Below are positions 25,077 to 33,771 of a stretch of DNA of 64,000 bases, piece by piece. The DNA is from Oscillatoria princeps RMCB-10 (lineage in GTDB: Bacteria > Cyanobacteriota > Cyanobacteriia > Cyanobacteriales > Oscillatoriaceae). Positions within the stretch are counted from its first letter, which is position 1, and every line of letters begins with the position of its first letter. The notes beneath the pieces were generated by a model, which did no database searches, was not told where the DNA came from, and was given only the letters and a program-made list of their open reading frames with translations. The position numbers and the translations under genes are program-made. The stretch is from NCBI GenBank assembly GCA_019359235.1, contig JAHHHT010000011.1, positions 124,001 through 188,000 of the forward strand. Reading direction: 5' to 3'.

Positions 25077-26206
25077 GCGGTTCCTTATTCCGGTGCTAGC
25101 TGCACCCCCTCAAACCGGCGTGTAGTCGAGACATCAACCAAAACGCCTCTCAAATTTAGTCATCTCCGAAAGAATGGTCACAAAATCCGCCTGGCTTTTT
25201 GTGAGAAGCTTTTTGTCGTAAATCAGAAATGTGTGCCCATTGGGCACACAAAATAGCTCCCACATTTGTCAATACCCGAACGCCCAGTGCCGAATGCGAT
25301 CATGCCCCATCTATATGATAAAGCCACTTGGCTTCCCGCATGCGTCCACCCTGCGGGAAGCCGCCGCGTCCTGTGGCGGTTCCTTATTCCGGTGCTAGCT
25401 GCACCCCCTCAAACCGGCGTGTAGTCGAGACATCAACCAAAACGCCTCTCAAATTTAGTCATCTCCGAAAGAATGGTCACAAAATCCGCCTGGCTTTTTG
25501 TGAGAAGCTTTTTGTCGTAAATCAGAAATGTGTGCCCATTGGGCACACAAAATAGCTCCCACATTTGTCAATACCCGAACGCCCAGTGCCGAATGCGATC
25601 ATGCCCCAGCTATATGATAAAGCCACTTGGCTTCCCGCATGCGTCTGCCCTGCGGGAAGCCGCCGCGTCTTGTGGCGGTTCCTTGTTCCGGTGCTAGCTG
25701 CACCCCCTCAAACCGGCGTGCGGTCGAGACATCAACCAAAACGCCTCTCAAATTTAGTCATCTCCGAAAGAATGGTCACAAAATCCGCCTGGCTTTTTGT
25801 GAGAAGCTTTTTGTCGTAAATCAGAAATGTGTGCCCATTGGGCACACAAAATAGCTCCCACATTTGTCAATACCCGAACGCCCAGTGCCGAATGCGATCA
25901 TGCCCCAGCTATATGATAAAGCCACTTGGCTTCCCGCATGCGTCCACCCTGCGGGAAGCCGCCGCGTCCTGTGGCGGTTCCTTGTTCCGGTGCTAGCTGC
26001 ACCCCCTCAAACCGGCGTGTAGTCGAGACATCAACCAAAACGCCTCTCAAATTTAGTCATCTCCGAAAGAATGGTCAGCAAAATCAGCATTGGTTTTTGT
26101 GAGAAGCTTTTTGTCGTAAATCAGAAATGTGTGCCCATTGGGCACACAAAATAGCTCCCACATTTGTCAATACCCGAACGCTTAGTGCCCAATGCGATCA
26201 TGCCCA
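25077..26206. repeat. Four tandem copies of a 299-bp unit
   Basis: Units start at 25077, 25376, 25675 and 25974, exactly 299 bases apart; the fourth is partial (about 233 bases) and the most diverged. Each unit begins gcggttcctt and contains two hairpins: tgtgtgccca/ttgggcacaca, and ggcttcccgca/tgcgggaagcc in the three full units. On the minus strand each has TTGACA followed by a gggagctattttgtg segment. A frame of about 75 codons per unit is open on the plus strand but has no ribosome-binding site or known motif. The array lies downstream of the MoxR gene and ends 14 bases before its stop. It may be a non-coding RNA array or the result of local duplication. Confidence 0.9.
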
Positions 26207-26220
26207 ATCCCCACCCCCAA

Positions 26221-27129
26221 CTAAGGAATGGGAACGGAGCGCAGGAGCCGCTCGACGACAGTTTTGGCCCTGCGCCCACCGGCAGGGATGAGCCGGTGGG
26301 AGAGTACCGGCACAGCGAGAAACTTGACATCATCGGGAATAGCGTACTCCCGACCGGCAAGAAACGCCAGGGCTTGCGTGGAGCGCTGCAGGGCAACCGC
26401 ACCGCGAGGGCTGACGCCGAGGGTAATTTCTTCATCTTCCCTTGTCGCCCGCACCAGGTTGAGGATGTACTGCTGCAAAGAGGTTTCCAGCTTGACTTTA
26501 CCGCAGAGCCGGCGCAGTTCCAGCACTTCCTCCAGAGCGATGCAAGGCTGGAGCTCCTCAACGGTGACGCCTTCCTGAAGCCGCTGCAGCATCTGGAGCT
26601 CTTCGGTTTCCGTGGGATACCCCAAAGAGAGGGAGAGGGCGAAGCGGTCCATCTGCGCCTCAGGCAGGGGAAAAGTGCCTTGATACTCGATAGGGTTCTG
26701 AGTGGCAATCACAAAAAAAGGAGTGGGAACCGGACGGGTGACGCCATCCACGGTGACTTGGCGCTCTTCCATCACTTCCAGCAAAGCGGACTGGGTGCGG
26801 GGGGTGGCGCGGTTGATTTCGTCGGCGAGCAAGACGTTGGCAAACACCGGTCCGGGGAGGAATTCAAACTCGCCGCTGCGGGGGTTCCAGATGTTGGTGC
26901 CGGTGATGTCTGTGGGGAGGAGGTCCGGGGTGCACTGAATCCGCTGAAATTTGCCGGCTATCGAGCGGGCCAGGGATTTGGCCAGCAGGGTTTTGCCGAC
27001 GCCGGGGACGTCTTCCAGCAGGGCGTGGCCACCGCCTAGCAGGGCCACCAGGACTAGACGGATAGCCTCCGCTTTCCCGACGATAGTCTGGCCCAGATTT
27101 TTCGTCAGCCGCTCGATATTTTCCCTCAT
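26221..27129 (-). CDS. MoxR-family AAA+ ATPase
   Basis: A 302-residue chaperone-like ATPase. Walker A is VPGVGKTLLAKSLA (about 41-54), Walker B LLADEINRATPRTQSALLEV (about 100-119), and sensor 1 FFVIATQNPIEYQGT, with the arginine finger in EAQMDRFALSL. MoxR proteins help assemble or activate partner complexes, usually with a von Willebrand factor A protein; none is encoded in this window. The gene is last of a minus-strand run after the metallo-hydrolase and ribF (gap 91 bases to ribF), and its stop lies just beside the 299-bp tandem array. Confidence 0.93.
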   Translation of the reverse strand: MRENIERLTKNLGQTIVGKAEAIRLVLVALLGGGHALLEDVPGVGKTLLAKSLARSIAGKFQRIQCTPDLLPTDITGTNIWNPRSGEFEFLPGPVFANVLLADEINRATPRTQSALLEVMEERQVTVDGVTRPVPTPFFVIATQNPIEYQGTFPLPEAQMDRFALSLSLGYPTETEELQMLQRLQEGVTVEELQPCIALEEVLELRRLCGKVKLETSLQQYILNLVRATREDEEITLGVSPRGAVALQRSTQALAFLAGREYAIPDDVKFLAVPVLSHRLIPAGGRRAKTVVERLLRSVPIP

Positions 27130-27220
27130 ATTCGTAGATTTTCCCTGTTTTGGTGGTGCGTCAGAGATCGTGATTTTGCCAGCCGCAGGCAGACGCGACC
27201 GATCGCAGAGGCAGTGTCCC

Positions 27221-28258
27221 CTAGGGGTTGGTGGCGGCGCTGAGTTGGCTCCTTGCGGCGGCGCAGTCGGCGTGAATTTGAGCTTTCAGGGCGTCTAGGG
27301 AGGAAAATTTTTGCTCCGGGCGCAAAAAATGCTCCAAGGTGACGGTTAGGGTTTTGCCATACAAGTCTGCCGACCAGTCCAGCAGGTGCACCTCTGCGGT
27401 GGGCTGGCCGCCCGCTACCGTGGGCCTAATGCCGATATTCATAACGCCGGCTGCTGGTGAGTCTGCGGTGCCGGCACCTGTGACGCGGACTGCGTAAACG
27501 CCTTTTGCCGGCAAAAATTTTTCCAAGGGCAGCTGCAGGTTGGCGGTGGGAAATCCCAGGGTCCTGCCCAGCTGCTGCCCGCTGACGACCTCTCCGGTGA
27601 GGCTGTAGGGCCGGCCCAAGAGCCGGTTGGCTTTGCTCAGGTCGCCGGCTAGCAGCGCTTGGCGGATGTTGGAGCTGCTGATCCGCTCTCCCTGACAGAA
27701 AAGCAGGGGCACGACGGTAACGGCGATGCCGTAGGGGGCTGCCAGCTGTTGCAAGTCCGCCGCCTCTCCCGCACGCCCGCGCCCGAAGCGAAAGTCCTGT
27801 CCCACGCTGACCTGGGTTGCCCCCAGGGAGCGCACGAGTATTTCTTCGACAAATTGCTGGGGGCTTAAATTCGCCAGCTCTCGGTCAAAGGGCAGCAGTA
27901 CCAGCTGCTCGACGCCCATTGCCTTCAGCTGGGCCACCTTTTCCTCTGGGGGGGTGAGCAGCGACTTGGGCTGGCCGGTAAAAAACTCCCTCGGATGGGG
28001 ATTGAAGGTGACTGCAGTCGGGCAGGAGCGTTCGGGCGGGGAAGCTGAGGGCCATTCCCCACTGACCGCTGTCACTGGTTCGGGCTGGGGGGAGCTTGGG
28101 AGTTCCCTGAGCGCTGCCGCTCTGCGGGAGCGGGCTGCAGCGGTGCCATTTAATATAGGCTGTACGACCTGCCGGTGCCCTTGATGCACGCCGTCAAAGT
28201 TTCCTAGGGCAATGGCAGTTGGAGTTAGCGCTGTTGTTAAAGACGATGTTACCCACAC
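27221..28258 (-). CDS. ribF: Bifunctional riboflavin kinase/FAD synthetase
   Basis: RibF phosphorylates riboflavin to FMN and adenylylates FMN to FAD in the cytosol. The 345-residue protein starts at a GTG. The N-terminal adenylyltransferase has GNFDGVHQGH (19-28), TFNPHPREFF and the late GERISSSNIRQALLAGD motif; the C-terminal kinase has GRTLGFPTANL and GVMNIGIRPTVAGG. A Ser/Pro/Ala/Glu-rich insert of about 35 residues (about 38-75) after the first motif is unusual and probably a surface loop. It sits between the metallo-hydrolase and MoxR genes on the same strand. ribD, of the same vitamin pathway, lies 2.4 kb away on the opposite strand. Confidence 0.95.
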   Translation of the reverse strand: MWVTSSLTTALTPTAIALGNFDGVHQGHRQVVQPILNGTAAARSRRAAALRELPSSPQPEPVTAVSGEWPSASPPERSCPTAVTFNPHPREFFTGQPKSLLTPPEEKVAQLKAMGVEQLVLLPFDRELANLSPQQFVEEILVRSLGATQVSVGQDFRFGRGRAGEAADLQQLAAPYGIAVTVVPLLFCQGERISSSNIRQALLAGDLSKANRLLGRPYSLTGEVVSGQQLGRTLGFPTANLQLPLEKFLPAKGVYAVRVTGAGTADSPAAGVMNIGIRPTVAGGQPTAEVHLLDWSADLYGKTLTVTLEHFLRPEQKFSSLDALKAQIHADCAAARSQLSAATNP

Positions 28259-28379
28259 GCTTTACATTTTGACATATTTGGCAGCTGGCACAAGGGTTTT
28301 TTCTCTGAAGTCAGCTGTGCCTCGGTCAGTGGTTTTTGACTTGGGGCTGGAGCCGCGAGCGCTTTCACGCAGGTCAGGC

Positions 28380-29285
28380 TCAGGCTTTGACCGTGATTTC
28401 AGCGGCTCCCTCGGTTTCAGAGACGGAGTTCAAGGGGGGCACCAGCTGGAGCGAAAGCCCTTCCCGCGCTATCAGGCAGTCGGGGAATTCCTGGGCGACT
28501 TGCTCTCCGACGCGGTCGAGAAAGTCGTCGCTGTGCAGGGGGTCGTGGTGGAAGATCACCAGTTTTTTGACTTGGGCTGCTTTGGCCAGTTTCACGGCTT
28601 CTTGCCAAGTTGAGTGCCCCCACCCGACTTTGCTGGACTTTTCTGAGCTATACTCTTCCTCCGTGTAGGTGGCGTCGTAAATCAGGATGTCCGCGTGGCG
28701 AGCCAGCCAGAGGACGTTCTCGTCGAGACGTTCTGGGAAGTGCTCTGTGTCGGTGACGTAGGCGGCTGCGTAGTCTTGCCAGCTGACGCGGTAGCCCACG
28801 GCTTCTCCGGGATGGTTGAGCAGGGCGTTTTCGACGGTGACGTCGCCGATTTTGACGGTTTCCCCGACTGCGATGTCGTGGAACTCCAGCTGCGCTCCCA
28901 TGATCTGCAAGGGCACGGGAAAATTTGGGTGGAGCATCTGGTCGTTGAGGCGCTGCTCGATGGTTGCCCCATTGGGAGCCACCGCTCCATAGATATGGAA
29001 GCGATTGCCTTTGATAAAGGCGGGGGTGAAGAAGGGAAATCCCTGGATGTGGTCCCAGTGGGAGTGTGTGAAAAAGATGTACCCCTCTACCGGCATCTGG
29101 GACAGCAGGGACTGCCCCAATACCCGCAAGCCGGTGCCCCCATCAAAAATCAGGCGATTGTCACCTACCCGCATCTCGACGCAAGGGGTATTGCCACCGT
29201 ACCGTACTGTCTGCGATCCTGGACAGGCGATGCTCCCTCGAACGCCCCAGAAGTGAACTGTGAATTGGTTTTGCTTTCTAGACAT
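28380..29285 (-). CDS. Metallo-beta-lactamase fold hydrolase
   Basis: A 301-residue cytosolic hydrolase. The metal site motif THSHWDH lies at 73-79 (H74, H76, D78, H79), with FDGGTGLRVLG before it, AAYVTDTEH (third ligand region) and a late FHHDPLHSDD. The opening VHFWGVRGSIACPG is typical of a subfamily near RNase Z and PhnP-type phosphodiesterases, so a phosphodiester substrate is likely but not shown. It is the first gene of the minus-strand run leading to ribF (gap 121 bases) and moxR. A G-rich tract lies upstream. Confidence 0.85.
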   Translation of the reverse strand: MSRKQNQFTVHFWGVRGSIACPGSQTVRYGGNTPCVEMRVGDNRLIFDGGTGLRVLGQSLLSQMPVEGYIFFTHSHWDHIQGFPFFTPAFIKGNRFHIYGAVAPNGATIEQRLNDQMLHPNFPVPLQIMGAQLEFHDIAVGETVKIGDVTVENALLNHPGEAVGYRVSWQDYAAAYVTDTEHFPERLDENVLWLARHADILIYDATYTEEEYSSEKSSKVGWGHSTWQEAVKLAKAAQVKKLVIFHHDPLHSDDFLDRVGEQVAQEFPDCLIAREGLSLQLVPPLNSVSETEGAAEITVKA

Positions 29286-29410
29286 GGGTGTAACTCGCTT
29301 TCAAACCTCAGGCGGTTCATCGGTAAGGTTTTACATCAGGGCATAGTCTATATCATCAACTTTAATCTTGTTATCGGGACTTCTGCGCAATACATGCAAT
29401 TTTTGCAGGG

Positions 29411-29515
29411 CTCCGCAGGCGGCGGGGCAGGGGGGCAGGGGGGCAGGGGGCAGGGGGCAGGGGGCAGGGGGCAGGGGGGCAAGGGACAGGGGGGCAAGGG
29501 ACAGGGGGGCAGGTT
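29411..29515. repeat. G-rich tract (GGGGGCAGG units)
   Basis: Over 100 bases of iterated ggggggcagggggcagg-type units on the plus strand, upstream of the metallo-hydrolase gene. The spacing of G runs would permit G-quadruplexes in single-stranded DNA or RNA. Confidence 0.8.
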
Positions 29516-30160
29516 TTTTATAGCGGTTTTCAGCATTCGGCAGGTGCGGGGGGTGCGGGTTAAAGGCGTCCCGGGGCGAACCGCACCTGACTGGAATGCT
29601 TGCTGTGTGCCCCGGCGACTGTAAGCTGTCGCGCACATAACTTACATTTTTCTGCTGTCTCCTAGTTCCGGGGCCAGGCACGGGGCCTACCCCTACAGTA
29701 GGGGAATAAGGCTGCGTGGCCGGCTCTTGCCTCCCTGTTTAGCACAAGCAGATTAATAGCTTAACAGCTTAGCAGCCCTTGGGCTGGTTCCCGCAGGGGA
29801 ATCGCGGCTGCTCGAACTTGCGTCCGCACTCAGAGGGACTTTTTGGAATGCTTCGCGCTCTACTTTGCTCCCGCATCCCCACAGTGGGACGCTCCCGATA
29901 GCGCGACTCTAAATATAGCAGTTCTCAATTAAATGAAGTACAAATATCTGCACCCCCGCACAGGACAACACCCCGCAGGGCAGGCGTCTCGCCTGTCCTG
30001 CTGGGGTGTGTGGCACAGCGATATTAAACCCGCTATAATGTAGCAGTTTCTCAACCAGTAAATAGCATCCAGCTGCTGATATGGTGCGGGTTAAGATCGG
30101 GTTTATAAAGTAATTGTGAAGACTGCTCCGGGGCCTGAAACCGTTAATCTCTCTGCAGTT

Positions 30161-30223
30161 GCAGGGGCGGTCTCACCCCAGATGTCTGCGGTCAGCCTTG
30201 ATTTTTTATAAACCCGCCCCTGC
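30161..30223. repeat. GATATC-type interspersed repeat, diverged copy
   Basis: gcaggggcggtctcaccc pairs with aaacccgcccctgc; the inner block reads agatgtctgc instead of agatatctgc. It is the same family as 5336-5398. Confidence 0.75.
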
Positions 30224-30278
30224 TGACCTCTGACCCCCCACAAGAAACCCGGTTTTTTGAGACTTCACTTTTTCTTTA

Positions 30279-30395
30279 TATAGCGTTTCTCAGATTAGTG
30301 TGCTGCGGAGAAACTCGGTAGGGGCGGTCGTGCCGCACCGCCCCTACGCTCATCGGGTTTATGGGCCATAGTACATCAAATTGAGAAAGGCTATA
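30279..30395. mobile_element. MITE-like element with TATAGCSTTTCTCA ends
   Basis: The left end tatagcgtttctcagattag and the reverse of the right end (tatagcctttctcaatttga) match at most positions. In the middle is a GTAGGGGCGGT/ACCGCCCCTAC palindrome. The total is about 117 bases with no coding capacity. Confidence 0.45.
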
Positions 30396-30632
30396 GATCG
30401 CTCGCACAACCTTTCTTAAGCATTTTGAACAGGGGAGCGCCCCGATTTGGGAAATACACCGGCGGGCTGTGTTCGTGTCCCTTTTATCGGGAAACCCCCC
30501 ACCCCTGACGCCTGACGCCTGACCCCTCGCCGCTGTCCCCTGACCGCTGACCCCCAATCGGTCACGCTTGGGTCTTTTGCGCTGCGGTGTCTTTCCGATA
30601 CACTCAGGTGTGGACAGGCAGCTGTAAAACTG

Positions 30633-31823
30633 ATGGAAAATTTCCCTGTAGACGCTCAACCGGCAGCTCAAACCGCTGTGGCTGTTGAAGGTTCGGACTC
30701 CCCAGACCAATCCCCAACGTCAGGTGCGGGTGCTTTTGACGCTTGCATGATGCAGCGATGCCTGACGCTGGCTCGCCGCGCTCTCGGTCAAACGGCCCCT
30801 AACCCTCTGGTGGGCTCGGTGATTGTGCGGAATGGCCAGATTGTCGGGGAGGGGTTTCATCCGGGCGCGGGCCAGCCCCACGCGGAGGTGTTGGCGCTGA
30901 AAGCCGCCGGCGAACTGGCGAGGGGTGCGACACTCTATGTGAATCTGGAACCGTGCAATCACTACGGGCGGACGCCGCCCTGTTCGGAAGCGGTGGTGGC
31001 GGCTGCTGTGGCCAAGGTGGTGGTGGGAATGGTCGATCCCAACCCGCTGGTGGCGGGCGGGGGGATTGAGCGGCTGCGCCAAGCGGGCATTGAGGTGGTG
31101 GTGGGGGTGGAAGAGGAAGCCTGCCGGCAGCTGAATGAGGCGTTTGCTCACCGCATCACGCACCGGCGTCCCTTCGGCATTCTCAAGTACGCCATGACTC
31201 TGGATGGCAAAATTGGCACGACTGCCGGTCACAGCGCTTGGGTGACTGGCTCGGAGGCTCGCTTTGAGGTGCAGCGGTTGCGGGCGGCTTGCGACGCTGT
31301 GGTTGTGGGGGGCGCTACGGTGCGCTGCGACAATCCCAAGCTGACTTGCCGGGATATTGGCTCGCGCAATCCGCTGCGGGTGGTGATGAGCCGCTCTCTG
31401 GATTTGCCAAGGGAGGCTCACCTCTGGGACACGGATGTGGCTCCCACTCTGGTGCTGGCGCAAGCTGGCGCTAATCCTGAGGTTCAGAAGTGGCTGGCGA
31501 ATAGAGGGGTTGAAGTTGTGGAGCTGACTCCTTTGACTCCGGCAAGTGCGATGGCTTATTTTTACGACCGGCAGTTCCTCTCGGTGCTGTGGGAGTGCGG
31601 CGGGACGCTGGCTGCGCCGGCTATTGCTGACGGCTCGGTGCAAAAGGTTCTGGCTTTTATCGCGCCTAAGATTATCGGGGGCCATTCCGCTCCAACGCCG
31701 GTGGGGGATTTGGGGCTGGCGGCGATGACGGAGGCTCTGGCCCTTCGGGGGGTGACGGTGAGGCCGGTGGGAGCGGACTGTTTGGTGGAAGGCTATTTGA
31801 CACGCAGTGCCGGCTCTACTTAA
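30633..31823 (+). CDS. ribD: Riboflavin deaminase/reductase RibD
   Basis: RibD carries out the deamination and NADPH-dependent side-chain reduction steps of riboflavin synthesis. The 396-residue protein has a non-conserved N-terminal 35 residues, then a zinc deaminase with H83-A-E85 and P107-C108 ... C117 (LEPCNHYGRTPPC). The C-terminal reductase begins about residue 185 with ILKYAMTLDGKIGTTAGHSAW and ends with a glycine-rich WECGGTLAAPAIADG motif. An internal ATG just before MQRCLTLARRAL is an alternative start that would remove the extension. No rib operon is present; ribF lies 2.4 kb away on the minus strand. Confidence 0.96.
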   Translation: MENFPVDAQPAAQTAVAVEGSDSPDQSPTSGAGAFDACMMQRCLTLARRALGQTAPNPLVGSVIVRNGQIVGEGFHPGAGQPHAEVLALKAAGELARGATLYVNLEPCNHYGRTPPCSEAVVAAAVAKVVVGMVDPNPLVAGGGIERLRQAGIEVVVGVEEEACRQLNEAFAHRITHRRPFGILKYAMTLDGKIGTTAGHSAWVTGSEARFEVQRLRAACDAVVVGGATVRCDNPKLTCRDIGSRNPLRVVMSRSLDLPREAHLWDTDVAPTLVLAQAGANPEVQKWLANRGVEVVELTPLTPASAMAYFYDRQFLSVLWECGGTLAAPAIADGSVQKVLAFIAPKIIGGHSAPTPVGDLGLAAMTEALALRGVTVRPVGADCLVEGYLTRSAGST

Positions 31824-31865
31824 AGGGAATAATTTTATTGTCTCTGTTCCCGGGGCACCGGCATT

Positions 31866-31925
31866 CGGCACAGGCGAGACGCCGGTGCTACGCCATCCCG
31901 GGGCACAGGCGAGACGCCTGTGCTA
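31866..31925. repeat. Two copies of the CAGGCGAGACGCC palindrome
   Basis: cacaggcgagacgccggtgc and cacaggcgagacgcctgtgc occur in direct orientation 32 bases apart after ribD, each followed by tacgccatc. Same family as 641-698. Confidence 0.8.
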
Positions 31926-31993
31926 CGCCATCGTTTTGCAAGGGTTGGCTGAGTTTCCCTTGCTTTCAGGGAGGCAGCAGCCCACCCGGAAGG

Positions 31994-32017
31994 CGTTCCC
32001 AGCATGAGCTGGGAACG
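31994..32017. repeat. Palindrome CGTTCCCAGC/GCTGGGAACG
   Basis: Perfect 10-base arms around ATGA. It is the same family as 18875-18899. Confidence 0.75.
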
Positions 32018-32063
32018 AGATAATTAAATATTAACAGTTAACAATTCCCAATTTGTAATATAA

Positions 32064-32687
32064 ATGCTGGAAATCCTTATTTGGACTGTATTTGTCGGCA
32101 CGCTTGGCACGGAGGCGGTGATAGCCGGCAGCTGGGTGCGCTGGCAGCAGGTTCTGGCTAGGCAACAACAACAGGAGGAGGAAGAGATTTTGACTCCAAA
32201 CGATTCTATGGATATCGCAACCGTCTCAGATGAACACCAGTCCACCAACGGCACCGGCTTGCCCCTGCCCAAGGACCCCCGCCTGACCGGCTGGGAGTAC
32301 AAGATTGTGCGCTCCCGGGGGGATTTGTTTGCCGATGCGGCTGTATTCAAGCAGCTGTGCGATGAGGAGGCGCAAGCGGGCTGGATTTTGCTGGAAAAGC
32401 TGGACAACCGGCGGGTGCGGTTCAAGCGTCCGATTGGCATGCGGGAGGTGATTAAAACGGAATTTCTCTCGTATGATCCCTACCGCTCCCATTACGGGCC
32501 ATCTAATACTTGGGTGAACTGGCTGGGGGGGATTGCGGCGGCGACGGCGCTGCTGCTGCCGGCATATTTGGGCTACGCTCTGGTATCCACCACTCTGGCC
32601 TATTCCCGGACGTCAGCGCCGGCACCGGCTGCGCCGGCTCTTCCGGCTGCGAGCCTTTCTGAACCGGATTTGACGCCGCAGCGCTGA
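32064..32687 (+). CDS. Cyanobacterial conserved membrane protein, unknown
   Basis: A 207-residue protein with a hydrophobic start (MLEILIWTVFVGTLGTEAVI, possible first helix at 4-24), a cytoplasmic middle domain (about 70-150) with GWEYKIVRSRGDLFAD and QAGWILLEKLDNRRVRFKRP, and a second membrane helix (about 155-180, WVNWLGGIAAATALLLPAYL). The tail is Ala/Pro-rich. The middle domain looks like a small conserved cyanobacterial fold; its function is not known. It follows ribD by 240 bases across repeats and precedes a terminator-like hairpin. Confidence 0.6.
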   Translation: MLEILIWTVFVGTLGTEAVIAGSWVRWQQVLARQQQQEEEEILTPNDSMDIATVSDEHQSTNGTGLPLPKDPRLTGWEYKIVRSRGDLFADAAVFKQLCDEEAQAGWILLEKLDNRRVRFKRPIGMREVIKTEFLSYDPYRSHYGPSNTWVNWLGGIAAATALLLPAYLGYALVSTTLAYSRTSAPAPAAPALPAASLSEPDLTPQR

Positions 32688-32691
32688 GGGG

Positions 32692-32733
32692 GTTTACCCC
32701 ACCCCCTATCCCCCTCCCCGTTAACGGGGAGGG
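32692..32733. repeat. CCCCACCCCCTA...CCCCGTTAACGGGG repeat
   Basis: A pyrimidine-rich lead (ccccaccccctatccccctc) is followed by the hairpin ccccgttaacgggg and gaggggg. Copies of the same plan lie at 41223-41268 and 47434-47481. Confidence 0.8.
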
Positions 32734-32776
32734 GGGACATGAGGGTGTCGGGGGGCTGGATATTTTGTATGCTTTA

Positions 32777-32836
32777 TCCTCCGGCAGCATCCGGTAGCAT
32801 CCGGCAGCATCCGGCAGCATCCGGCAGCATCCGGCA
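32777..32836. repeat. 10-bp tandem repeat CATCCGGCAG
   Basis: Six to seven near-identical units of gcatccggca, followed by ctccggcaggtttcaacctg. The spacing is regular and without unique spacers, so this is not a CRISPR. Confidence 0.85.
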
Positions 32837-32878
32837 GGCTATCATCTCCGGCAGGTTTCAACCTGCCGCTATACAGAC

Positions 32879-32906
32879 AAAGCCCGCCTTCGCGGGCTAG
32901 TTTTTG
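32879..32906 (+). terminator. Rho-independent terminator
   Basis: agcccgc pairs with gcgggct around a CTTC tetraloop and is followed by AGTTTTTG. It is positioned about 190 bases after the membrane protein gene and would end the ribD-direction transcript. Confidence 0.75.
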
Positions 32907-32968
32907 CAAATTAATTAATCGTATATTTTAATATATAGCAGATTCAACCGAGTGAGGTACAGATATTA

Positions 32969-33069
32969 GATCCCCCCCTAGCCCCCCCTTAAAAAGGGGG
33001 GGACATTTCAAAGCCCCCCTTGCGTAGGGGCGGTGCCACCCACGGAGACCGCCCCGTTTGGGGGGATCT
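32969..33069. repeat. GATCCCCCC repeat with a second repeat nested inside
   Basis: The ends gatccccccctag and ggggggatct and an inner ccttaaaaaggggggg hairpin match the 1789-1861 family. The right half is interrupted by cgtaggggcggtgccaccca and accgccccg, a GTAGGGGCGG-type palindrome like that at 30319-30350. Confidence 0.7.
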
Positions 33070-33771
33070 CCAGACTGTACTCCAGCCAGATGCTTGCCCG
33101 CTATATGTTTTGCTTTGGCAACTGTAATAGCTATTTTTGACTAGCTTTTAGGCTTTAACCAATAAGACAAATTTACATAATCCGTTGATAGACTCATTAA
33201 ATTGCTTCTGGGTGGCTGGCCATAAAAAAGCAAAGTAATTAACCGGATTTAGGGGGCTGCCGGGGTGGCCTTGCCCGGCGTGCGGACGGGGGCGAGGGGG
33301 GCGATGGGATGGGGGGTGCCGGTGGGCGTGCGGGGTGTTGGCCCGTCTTTGGCAGGGGTGAGAAACGGGGTTTCTCTTGCGGGAAAGACGAATGGGTCGG
33401 GGAGGGAGCCAAAAGAAACCGGGTTTCGGAGAGGTATTCCGGCGCGACCGCCGGGGCTATGGGCCATTGGCGGGGGCTGCCGGTGGGCCCGAGTGGCGAA
33501 GATTGCTGTATTTGGGTCAGTGCTGTGCCGGTTGCCGGCGACCCCGCTGGGGACAGGGGCGTGTTGCGCCAGGAGAATTTTCACTCATAGGTCGAGCGCC
33601 CGATGCCGGTCGGGCAAAACTTCAGGGCGGGGTGATCGCTAAAGCCGCGCCGGTGGGTATTCTAAAAGTATCTAAGGGAATTTTCGGATTGCCACTGCCT
33701 GTTCGTATGAGCTAAGACTGATACAGGACAGTTGATTGTCCCCTGTTCTGACCAGCGTCTACCGAGGATAT
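33070..33771. other. Gene-free leader region of the hps operon
   Basis: About 700 bases upstream of hpsA. Open frames on both strands are GC-biased and without motifs. GAAACGGGGTTTC and GAAACCGGGTTTC words occur at 33363-33377 and 33414-33428. No promoter could be assigned with confidence. Confidence 0.4.

Larger units (their letters stand above)
29516..30632. other. Gene-free stretch packed with interspersed repeats
   Basis: No gene is supported in about 1.1 kb. It holds a GGCGTCTCGCC palindrome (29978-30000), a GATATC-type repeat variant (30161-30223), a MITE-like element (30279-30395), and low-complexity ctgacgcctgacccctgacc iterations near 30500-30555. Confidence 0.6.

Noticed and set aside
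25328-25854. Repeated ~75-codon frames in the 299-bp units
   Set aside because: Each lacks a ribosome-binding site and known motifs, and starts within a hairpin arm; identity between copies follows from the DNA repeat.
32777-32836. CRISPR-like short repeats
   Set aside because: 10-base units are directly adjacent without spacers, and no cas gene is present in the window.
33265-33642. 125-codon frame upstream of hpsA
   Set aside because: Gly/Arg-rich composition, overlapping frames on both strands, no ribosome-binding site, and repeat words inside.
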